Assembly: GCA_016180705.1 (NCBI GenBank)
Contig: JACPAU010000133.1
Location: forward strand, 1-6,833
Reading direction: 5' to 3'
DNA from: Candidatus Methylomirabilota bacterium
Lineage (GTDB): Bacteria; Methylomirabilota; Methylomirabilia; Methylomirabilales; JACPAU01
Length of the DNA: 6,833 bases
This document shows positions 1-6,833 of the stretch, piece after piece (position 1 is the stretch's first letter; every line of letters starts with the position of its first letter). The translations under genes and the position numbers were made by a program. The notes below the pieces were generated by a model that saw only the letters and a list, made by a program, of their open reading frames with translations, did not search any database and was not told the DNA's origin.

Positions 1-66
1 GCGGTCCGGGACGCCGCGGCCTTCGAGCGGCTGGCGGCGGCGGCCAAGGCGGGAGCCCCCGCGTAG
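1..66 (+). CDS. rplT: 50S ribosomal protein L20, C-terminal fragment
   Basis: The first reading frame is open from the window edge to a TAG at 64-66 and encodes 21 residues, AVRDAAAFERLAAAAKAGAPA. The AVRD-AAF-L-AKA pattern matches the usual end of ribosomal protein L20, whose last helix typically reads AVxDPxAFxxLVexAK. L20 binds 23S rRNA early in assembly of the large subunit and in many bacteria represses its own infC-rpmI-rplT operon. The position directly upstream of pheS is the classic infC-rpmI-rplT-pheS-pheT order, which supports the call. Only the tail is visible, so the identification rests on a short stretch plus synteny. The 5' portion lies outside the window. Confidence 0.82.
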   Translation, partial: AVRDAAAFERLAAAAKAGAPA

Positions 67-1651
<1,585 letters not shown>

Positions 1652-1653
1652 CC

Positions 1654-4056
1654 GTGCGCATCTCCTACGCCTGGCTGCGGGAGTTCCTGGGCGAGCTCCC
1701 ACCGCCTGCCGAGCTGGCGAACCGCCTGACCATGGCCGGAATCGAGGTGGAGGCCTCCGAGGCGGTCGGGGGCGCCTTCAGCCAGGTCGTGGTAGGCCGG
1801 ATCGAGGCGATCGCCCCGCATCCCGCCGGCGACCGGCTCACGGTCTGCCGGGTCACCGTCGGCCGGGAGCCGCTCACGATCGTCTGCGGTGCCCGGAATG
1901 TCCGGGAGGGGGACTGGGTGCCGGTCGCCCTCCCCGGGGCCACCCTCCCGGGCGGCCGGCGGATCGAGGCGGTCTCCGTCCAGGGGCAACTGTCCCAGGG
2001 GATGCTGTGCTCGGAGCGCGAGCTGGGCCTCGGTCCGGACGCCGAGGGGATCCTGATCCTCCACGGGCCGCTTCCGCTCGGGCAGCCACTCCAGGCCGCG
2101 CTGTCGCTGGACGACCACCTGCTGGAGGTCGCCGTGACGCCGAACCGGGGGGACTGCCTCTCCCACCTGGGAGTCGCGCGGGAGGTGGCGGTCCTGACCG
2201 GGCGCCGGCTGACCCTCCCCCGGCGCGCCCCGCGGGAGTCGGGGGAGGCGGTCGGCCGCCTGGCGGCCGTCCAGATCGCCGACCCCGACCTGTGCCCCCG
2301 GTACGTCGCCCGGGTGATCCGGGGGGTGCGGATCGGCCCCTCCCCATTCTGGCTGCGGCGGCGGCTGGAGGCGTGCGGTCTCCGGCCCATCAATAATGTG
2401 GTGGACGCCACCAACTACGTCATGCTGGAGGTTGGGCAGCCGCTGCACGCCTTCGACCTCAGCCTCCTGAAGGAGCGGCGCATCGTCGTCCGCCGGGCGC
2501 GGGCGGGGGAGCACCTGATCACGCTGGACGGGGTGTCCCGGCCCCTGGACCCCGCCATGCTCGTGATCGCCGACGCCGCCGACCCGGTGGCGGTGGCCGG
2601 GGTTATGGGCGGGGCGGCCACCGAGGTCCGTCCGATGACCACCGACCTTTTGCTGGAGAGCGCCACCTTCGACCCCCTGGGCGTCCGCCGGACGGCCCGG
2701 GCCCTCGGGCTCTCCTCCGAAGCCTCCTACCGCTTCGAGCGGGGCGTGGACCCGGAGGGGCCGGCGGCGGCCGCGGACCGGGTATCCCGCCTCATCCAGG
2801 AGACGGCCGGGGGTGCCGTGGCCCCCGGCCTCCTGGACGTCCACCCGGGCCGCTCCGCCCCCCGGCGCCTCACCCTCCGGCTCACCCGGGCGGCGGCGGT
2901 TCTGGGGGCGCCGGTGGAGGAGGCCGCGGCGACCGGCATCCTGCGCGGGCTCGGCTTCGCGGTCCGGCGGGGGAGGGGAAAGGCGCTCGGCCTCACCGTC
3001 CCCTCCTGGCGCTCGGACGTGACCCGGGAGATCGACTGCATCGAGGAGATCGCCCGGGTGCAGGGGTTCGAGAAGATCCCGGCCACGCTCCCCGGCGGGC
3101 GGGCGGTCCCCCCGCGCCACCTGCCGGCGCAGCAGCGCGAAGGCCTCGTCCGCCGCCTCCTGGTCGCCGCCGGGTACCAGGAAACGGTCAATCTGTCCTT
3201 TACAAGGGAGGAGGCCTTTGATACGTTCGCGCTGCCGCCCGGTCACCCGCTCCGGGAAGCGGTCCGGATCCGGAATCCCTTGGGGGGCGGGGAGACGCTG
3301 CTTCGCACGTTCCTCCTGCCTGCCCTCCTGCAGGACCTGCTGACCAACGAGCGCCGCGGCATCCGGTCCGCCTGGCTCTTCGAAATCGCCAACGTCTACC
3401 ATCCCGTCCCCGGGGAGCAGCTCCCGCGGGAGGTGGGGCGGCTGGCGGGCGCGGCCATGGGCGCCCGCGGCCCGGTGCACTGGAGCGGGGAGGCCGGCCG
3501 GGCCGACTTCTTCGACGCCAAGGGGACGCTCGAGGTGCTGGGCCGGGTGCTCGGGCTTCCGCTCGAGTTCCGCGGCGGGGGCGAGGCTCCCTACCTGCAT
3601 CCCGGGCGGCAGGTCGCCGTGGTGGCGGGCGGCGAGGCGGTCGGCGTGGTCGGGGAGGTGCACCCCGAGGTCCGGGCGCGGCTGGGTCTCGCGGGGGTGC
3701 CGGTGGCGTTCGAGGTGGACCTCGACCGGCTCCTCGCGCACGCCCCCCCGGTGGCCCAGGTCCGGCCGCTCCCGCGCTTCCCGGCGGTGAGCCGGGACGT
3801 GGCGGTCCTGGTCGCCGCGGACCTCCCGGCCGCTCGCGTCCGGGCGGTCATCGAGGCCGCGGGGGGGGACTGGGTTGAGGCGGTCACCCTCTTCGACCTG
3901 TATGAGGGGGAGGGGATCCCGGCGGGCCACCGGAGTCTGGCCTTCTCGGTGGCGTACCGGGCACCCGACCGGACCCTGACGGATGCGGAGGTGAACGCGG
4001 CCCACGCCGTAATCCTGGCGCGGCTGCAGGCCGAGCTGGGGGCCACCATCCGGTAG
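1654..4056 (+). CDS. pheT: Phenylalanine--tRNA ligase beta subunit
   Basis: This encodes the 800-residue beta subunit of phenylalanyl-tRNA synthetase, which binds tRNA-Phe and removes wrongly attached tyrosine. Domains in order are: canonical N-terminus [12 protein letters not shown]; an OB-fold tRNA-binding (EMAP-like) domain at about 40-150 with [12 protein letters not shown]; the B3/B4 editing domain at about 210-390 with [13 protein letters not shown] and GQPLHAFD (244-268), GVMGG (316-320), LLES (333-336) and [14 protein letters not shown] (354-367); the B5 domain at about 400-475 with [20 protein letters not shown] (450-469); a catalytic-like core to about 690; and the C-terminal FDX-ACB anticodon-binding domain (about 704-800). 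H265 and E335 align with residues reported for editing in E. coli PheT, so editing looks intact; threonine of that site appears as S355, a common variant. The GTG start has GGGAGG (1639-1644) 9 nt upstream. Length is normal. Confidence 0.97.
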   Translation: MRISYAWLREFLGELPPPAELANRLTMAGIEVEASEAVGGAFSQVVVGRIEAIAPHPAGDRLTVCRVTVGREPLTIVCGARNVREGDWVPVALPGATLPGGRRIEAVSVQGQLSQGMLCSERELGLGPDAEGILILHGPLPLGQPLQAALSLDDHLLEVAVTPNRGDCLSHLGVAREVAVLTGRRLTLPRRAPRESGEAVGRLAAVQIADPDLCPRYVARVIRGVRIGPSPFWLRRRLEACGLRPINNVVDATNYVMLEVGQPLHAFDLSLLKERRIVVRRARAGEHLITLDGVSRPLDPAMLVIADAADPVAVAGVMGGAATEVRPMTTDLLLESATFDPLGVRRTARALGLSSEASYRFERGVDPEGPAAAADRVSRLIQETAGGAVAPGLLDVHPGRSAPRRLTLRLTRAAAVLGAPVEEAAATGILRGLGFAVRRGRGKALGLTVPSWRSDVTREIDCIEEIARVQGFEKIPATLPGGRAVPPRHLPAQQREGLVRRLLVAAGYQETVNLSFTREEAFDTFALPPGHPLREAVRIRNPLGGGETLLRTFLLPALLQDLLTNERRGIRSAWLFEIANVYHPVPGEQLPREVGRLAGAAMGARGPVHWSGEAGRADFFDAKGTLEVLGRVLGLPLEFRGGGEAPYLHPGRQVAVVAGGEAVGVVGEVHPEVRARLGLAGVPVAFEVDLDRLLAHAPPVAQVRPLPRFPAVSRDVAVLVAADLPAARVRAVIEAAGGDWVEAVTLFDLYEGEGIPAGHRSLAFSVAYRAPDRTLTDAEVNAAHAVILARLQAELGATIR

Positions 4057-4080
4057 GCGCTCCGGGCGGCAGGGGTGGCG

Positions 4081-4365
4081 ATGCTGATGGACCGGCTGCA
4101 GGAGCTGGAGGGGAAGGTTCGGGAGACCGTCGTGATCCTCCAGGAGACCCGGGCGGAGAAGGCGGCCCTGGAGGCGCGCGTGCAGGAGCTGGAGAGCCGG
4201 ATGGAGTCGCTCGCCGACACCGTCCGGCGGGAGCAGCAGGAGAAGGAGCACTTGAAGACGTCCCTGCAGCGCCTGGAGGCGGAGCGGGAGGAGGTCCGGT
4301 CCCGCGTGGATGCCCTCGTGGAGGAAGTGGCGCGGGCCGAGGCCTCATTGAGGGAGCGACGCTGA
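4081..4365 (+). CDS. Small coiled-coil protein, ZapB-like candidate
   Basis: This is a protein of 94 residues (96 if the GTG at 4075 is used) that is almost entirely heptad-patterned and rich in Glu, Arg, Leu and Gln, with no glycine-rich or hydrophobic segment, so it should form one long parallel or antiparallel coiled coil in the cytoplasm. Similar small coiled-coil proteins lie just upstream of zapA in a number of bacteria and are often labelled ZapB, which stabilises the FtsZ ring with ZapA and MatP in E. coli. Sequence similarity cannot prove this because coiled coils look alike. AGGGG (4071-4075) lies 5 nt before the ATG at 4081, which I prefer; ATG 4087 is another option. Its TGA overlaps the zapA ATG by one base, so the pair is translationally coupled. 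It follows pheT by 24 nt and is probably in the same transcript. Confidence 0.75.
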   Translation: MLMDRLQELEGKVRETVVILQETRAEKAALEARVQELESRMESLADTVRREQQEKEHLKTSLQRLEAEREEVRSRVDALVEEVARAEASLRERR

Positions 4366-4664
4366 TGGCGGCGGATGAGCACGTCTCCCAGGTGGAGATC
4401 TTCGGCGAGCGGTACACCCTGCGGGCCACGGAGGATCCCGCCTACATCCGGCGGGTGGCCCAGTACGTGGACACCAAGCTCTACGAGGTGGCCCGGGGGT
4501 CTCCGGCAATCCCCTCGGTCCGGATGGCGGTGCTGGCGTCTTTGAACATCGCGGACGAATTGTTCAAGCTGGGCGAGGCGCGGGAGCGGGAGACGGCGAC
4601 CGCCCTGGCCAAGATCACCGAGTTGAGCCAGTCCCTGGATGGAGTGATCTCCGGCCGGGCCTGA
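4365..4664 (+). CDS. zapA: Cell division protein ZapA
   Basis: This 99-residue protein has the ZapA layout. An N-terminal beta-rich head reads VSQVEIFGERYTLRATEDPAYIRRVAQYVD (roughly residues 7-36), followed by the conserved helix VRMAVLASLNIADELFKL (about 52-69) and a C-terminal helix that forms the tetrameric coiled coil. ZapA binds and bundles FtsZ protofilaments at midcell. The GERYTL, YVD and AVLASLNIADEL patterns are what identify the family, and the length is typical. The ATG lies within the upstream TGATG overlap, with AGGGAG (4351-4356) about 8 nt upstream. The 6S RNA gene follows within 80 nt, reproducing the widespread zapA-ssrS-fau order, which independently supports this call. 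Confidence 0.93.
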   Translation: MAADEHVSQVEIFGERYTLRATEDPAYIRRVAQYVDTKLYEVARGSPAIPSVRMAVLASLNIADELFKLGEARERETATALAKITELSQSLDGVISGRA

Positions 4665-4742
4665 GGGCGCCGCCGGAGGGAGGGCCGGACATCGGGGCCG
4701 GGGTGAAACGGCGCAGGCGGAGAGGGAGGGGAGCGTTTCCCA

Positions 4743-4924
4743 TCCCCTACCGTGTTCGTGATGGGGCAGTGGTCCTTGAGCCAACATGCGACGATCGGGA
4801 GCCCTCTTCCCGGCGCGGTGTGCACGCCCGCCCTGCAGGGGTGGGAAGCCTGAAGCGCCGGCGGGGCGCCCCCCTAGAGAGCCCGGTTCAAGCGAACGCC
4901 CGCACACGGCACAATGGTGGGGGA
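4743..4924 (+). ncRNA. ssrS: 6S RNA
   Basis: A long, imperfect rod with a central bubble lies between zapA and 5-FCL, the standard place for 6S RNA, which binds housekeeping sigma-factor holoenzyme as an open-promoter mimic. The closing stem pairs 4743-4755 (TCCCCTACCGTGT) with 4911-4924, 13 bp with one bulged A. Next come GTTCG (4754-4758), then CTTGAGCC (4775-4782) pairing with GGTTCAAG (4885-4892), both close to the conserved E. coli segments CCUGAGCC and GGUUCAAG. CTTCCC (4806-4811) pairs with GGGAAG (4843-4848) inside the apical arm, and GGGAAGCC resembles the E. coli GAGAAGCC. The sequences between these stems form the bubble. The 182-nt length is close to E. coli (about 184). The exact ends are inferred from pairing. 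I see no convincing sigma-70 promoter in 4665-4742. Confidence 0.9.
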
Positions 4925-4996
4925 CTTTTCTTCCTGGCTCCGCTCCGCCCCGCCTCTGCCACCGCCCCGGCCCCCTGAGTCCCGACCCCGGGATCC
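4925..4996 (+). other. T-rich then C-rich, G-poor spacer downstream of 6S RNA
   Basis: The 72 nt between the 6S closing stem and the fau start begin with CTTTTCTTCC and continue as a pyrimidine-rich run containing 39 C, 15 G, 14 T and 4 A. A T-rich tract directly after a GC-rich 3' stem arm can act as a weak intrinsic terminator. A stretch with far more C than G is what rho loading sites look like. Either could set or trim the 3' end of 6S RNA, but both readings are inferences from composition. No start codon or protein gene is supported here. An in-frame TGA at 4976-4978 closes the fau frame upstream. Confidence 0.35.
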
Positions 4997-5644
4997 GTGC
5001 TGAGCAAAGCGGAGCTCCGGCTGCGGATGCGCGCGGCGCGGCATGCCCTGGCGCCCGCCGAGCGCGCGGCGCGGAGCGCCCGCATCATGGAGCGCCTGCT
5101 CGCCCTGCCGGAGATGCAGGAGGCGGAGCGGGTGCTCTTCTACGCCAGCGTCGCGGAGGAGGTGGACACCTGGCCGCTGCTCCGGGCCTGGCTCGACCGG
5201 GGGCGGGTCCCGCTCCTGCCGGTCGTGGGGCGGCCGGGGGGGCAACTCACCGCCGCGCCGGTCCGGGACCTGCGGGCGGACCTCGCGCCGGGACCATTCG
5301 GCATCCTGCAGCCCGACCCGAACCGGGCTGGCGCGGTGGCCTGGGGGAGCATCCAGGCGGTCGTCCTTCCGGGGCTGGCCTTCGACCTGCGGGGATACCG
5401 CCTGGGGCGGGGGGCCGGGTACTACGACCGGAGCCTCCCCGCGCTCGTCCCGGCCGCCCGGCGGATCGGGCTGGCCTTCGAGTGCCAGGTGGTGGAGCGC
5501 CTGCCGACGGAGCCGCACGATGTCCCGGTGGATCGGGTCGTGACCGAGGAGCGGATCATCAGCCGGTGTCCCCCCGGCGCTGCCGGGGCCCCGGGGACGG
5601 GACGGCCGCCGCGCCAGCGGACGCGGCGGGCCGGAGGGAGGTGA
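4997..5644 (+). CDS. fau: 5-formyltetrahydrofolate cyclo-ligase
   Basis: This cytoplasmic enzyme of 215 residues uses ATP to convert 5-formyl-THF (folinate) to 5,10-methenyl-THF, returning a storage and inhibitory folate to one-carbon metabolism. Family marks are the N-terminal [13 protein letters not shown] (3-15), substrate-site EEVDTW (54-59), PFGILQPDP in the middle, the nucleotide and folate loop [20 protein letters not shown] (126-145), and [12 protein letters not shown] near the C-terminus. The last 25 or so residues are an Arg, Pro and Gly-rich tail beyond the conserved fold, probably variable and disordered. The start is GTG because an in-frame TGA lies 21 nt upstream and residues 3-15 are conserved; the Shine-Dalgarno is weak. 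Linkage to zapA and 6S RNA is ancient and recurrent, and cotranscription with 6S RNA is possible. The stop overlaps the rny ribosome-binding site. The gene is also called ygfA or mthfs. Confidence 0.95.
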   Translation: MLSKAELRLRMRAARHALAPAERAARSARIMERLLALPEMQEAERVLFYASVAEEVDTWPLLRAWLDRGRVPLLPVVGRPGGQLTAAPVRDLRADLAPGPFGILQPDPNRAGAVAWGSIQAVVLPGLAFDLRGYRLGRGAGYYDRSLPALVPAARRIGLAFECQVVERLPTEPHDVPVDRVVTEERIISRCPPGAAGAPGTGRPPRQRTRRAGGR

Positions 5645-5648
5645 GGAG
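5637..5648 (+). promoter_or_regulatory. Shine-Dalgarno region of rny
   Basis: GGAGGTGA (5637-5644) is an exact long match to the anti-Shine-Dalgarno sequence, and its last three bases are the fau stop codon. It sits 7 nt from the GTG at 5652. AGGAG (5644-5648) is 9 nt from the ATG at 5658. Both starts are in frame, so the choice changes only two residues. The GTG has the stronger site at ideal spacing. The overlap implies that ribosomes ending fau translation stand on the rny initiation site. Confidence 0.7.
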
Positions 5649-5651
5649 CCC

Positions 5652-6833
5652 GTGGCCATGGAGCTGACGCTGCTGTGGGTGGCAGTGGGGCTGGCGGCGG
5701 GGATCGCCGCCGGCTACGCGGCGCGGGTGGTGCTGAGTCGGAAGCGGATCGCGGCGGCCGAGGCCGAGGCCGCCCGGATCCTCCGGGAGGCGGGAAAGGA
5801 GGCGGAGAGCAAGCGGCGGGAGGCGGAGCTGGAGGTCCGGGACCGGATGCTCCAGGCGCGCACCGAACTCGAGCGGGAGGGGCGGGACCAGCGGAACGAA
5901 CTGCAGGCCCTGGAGCGCCGCCTGCTGCAGCGGGAAGAGCTCCTCAACCGGCAGATCGAGATCCTGGATCGGCGGGACAAGGAGATGCAGGCGCGCCAGC
6001 ACGCGCTCCAGCAGCGCGAGGCGACGGCGGCCGAGACCGAGGAGCGCCTGAAGGCCCTCGTGGAGGAGCAGCGGCGGGCCCTGGAGCGGGTCGCCGGGAT
6101 GACGGCGGAGGAGGCGAAGCGGGTGCTCCTGAAGGACCTGGAGCAGGAGGCCCGCCTGGAGGCGGCGGCCCTGACCAAGCGGATCGAGGAGGAGGCGCGG
6201 GAGACGGCCGAGCAGAAGGCCAAGGAGATCCTGGCCATCGCCGTCGACCGCTGCTCTACCGACTTCGTCGCGGAGGCCACGGTCTCCGTGGTGGACCTGC
6301 CCAGCGACGACATGAAGGGTCGGATCATCGGCCGGGAGGGGCGCAATATCCGGGCCTTCGAGAAGGCGACCGGGATCGATGTGATCGTGGACGACACCCC
6401 CGAGGCGGTCATCCTCTCCGGCTTCGACTCGGTCCGCCGGGAGATCGCCCGGATCGCGTTGCAGCGCCTCATCGTCGATGGCCGGATCCACCCCGCCCGG
6501 ATCGAGGAGGTGGTGGAGAAGGTCAAGAAGGAGATCGAGGAGGACATCCGGCAGGCGGGGGAGCAGGCCCTCTTCGAGGTGGGCGTGACCGGCATGCACG
6601 CGGAACTGGTCCGCCTCGTCGGGCGGCTGAAGTACCGGACCTCCTACTCCCAGAACCAGCTCCAGCACACCAAGGAGGTCACCCAGCTGGCCGGCTTCAT
6701 CGCCACCGAGCTCCGACTCGACCCCCGGTACGTCAAGCGCGCCGCCCTCCTGCACGACGTCGGCAAGACGGCCGACAGCAAGCGGGAGGGGACCCACACG
6801 GAGATCGCGGTCGAGGTGGCCCGGAAGCACAAC
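5652..6833 (+). CDS. rny: Ribonuclease Y, 3'-truncated by window edge
   Basis: The frame is open from GTG 5652 to the window end, giving 394 residues of a family that is usually near 515-520, so about a quarter is missing. RNase Y is a membrane-anchored endoribonuclease that starts mRNA turnover. Residues 4-27 form the single membrane helix ([20 protein letters not shown]), and a long Glu/Arg/Gln-rich coiled coil runs to about 200. The KH RNA-binding domain starts near 215 with [19 protein letters not shown], its GREG loop at 227-230. The HD phosphohydrolase domain then begins with H339 in the QLQHTKEV segment and the metal-binding H368-D369 in [17 protein letters not shown]. All key motifs visible so far are intact. 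It starts 7 nt after the fau stop, so the two genes are probably cotranscribed. ATG 5658 is the alternative start. Confidence 0.95.
   Translation, partial: MAMELTLLWVAVGLAAGIAAGYAARVVLSRKRIAAAEAEAARILREAGKEAESKRREAELEVRDRMLQARTELEREGRDQRNELQALERRLLQREELLNRQIEILDRRDKEMQARQHALQQREATAAETEERLKALVEEQRRALERVAGMTAEEAKRVLLKDLEQEARLEAAALTKRIEEEARETAEQKAKEILAIAVDRCSTDFVAEATVSVVDLPSDDMKGRIIGREGRNIRAFEKATGIDVIVDDTPEAVILSGFDSVRREIARIALQRLIVDGRIHPARIEEVVEKVKKEIEEDIRQAGEQALFEVGVTGMHAELVRLVGRLKYRTSYSQNQLQHTKEVTQLAGFIATELRLDPRYVKRAALLHDVGKTADSKREGTHTEIAVEVARKHN

Noticed and set aside
4665..4742. Promoter for 6S RNA
   Set aside because: I looked for -35 and -10 hexamers at suitable distance from about 4743 and found nothing close to TTGACA or TATAAT. 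A promoter must exist here or upstream, but I cannot place it.
4703..4978. 91-codon frame in the zapA-fau spacer
   Set aside because: It covers the same bases as the 6S RNA, has no protein-family features, and the conserved structure explains the sequence better.
5583..5594. 12-bp perfect palindrome CCGGGGCCCCGG as a protein-binding operator
   Set aside because: It lies inside the fau coding region, is made only of G and C in a GC-rich tail, and has no nearby promoter.
5559..6830. 423-codon open frame on the minus strand opposite rny
   Set aside because: It is Leu/Arg/Asp repetitive and lies antisense to a strongly conserved RNase Y sequence with intact KH and HD motifs.

Overview
This window is a very GC-rich (around 70%) segment of bacterial chromosome in which every supported gene lies on the + strand. 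It is a housekeeping cluster of translation, cell-division and RNA-metabolism genes. The order is rplT (C-terminal end only), pheS, a YbaK/EbsC-type aminoacyl-tRNA deacylase, pheT, a small coiled-coil protein (ZapB-like), zapA, 6S RNA (ssrS), 5-formyltetrahydrofolate cyclo-ligase (fau/ygfA) and rny (RNase Y, cut by the right edge). I see no mobile elements, CRISPR arrays, tRNAs, rRNAs or signs of recent horizontal transfer.

The organism cannot be fixed from this window alone. The zapA-6S RNA-fau order and the shape of the 6S RNA resemble proteobacteria and related lineages. RNase Y next to fau, together with the extreme GC, is reminiscent of deltaproteobacteria-like or Methylomirabilota/Rokubacteria-like genomes. 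That placement is an inference of low certainty.

Layout. Bases 1-66 are the end of ribosomal protein L20. Bases 67-132 are a short spacer holding a perfect 8-bp GC hairpin followed by T5, which ends 11 nt before the pheS start, so it is a terminator or attenuator separating rplT from pheST. Bases 133-4056 are a translationally tight pheS-ybaK-pheT block: the deacylase start overlaps the pheS stop by 11 nt and pheT starts 2 nt after the deacylase stop. Bases 4081-4664 are the coiled-coil gene and zapA, with a 1-nt stop/start overlap. Bases 4665-4996 contain no credible protein gene but do contain a well-formed 6S RNA (about 4743-4924) followed by a T-rich and then C-rich, G-poor stretch. Bases 4997-5644 are fau, and 5652 to the edge is rny, whose Shine-Dalgarno sequence overlaps the fau stop codon.

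How the genes fit together. PheS and PheT form the (alpha-beta)2 phenylalanyl-tRNA synthetase. PheT keeps its own cis-editing domain, and the deacylase between the two subunits would add trans-editing of another mischarged tRNA, so the three genes look like a charging and quality-control unit. ZapA and the coiled-coil protein probably act at the FtsZ ring. 6S RNA sequesters RNA polymerase holoenzyme in slow growth, 5-FCL salvages formyl-folate, and RNase Y initiates mRNA decay at the membrane. The least ordinary points are the deacylase inserted between pheS and pheT, the hairpin just ahead of pheS, and the 6S RNA with its competing closing pairings.
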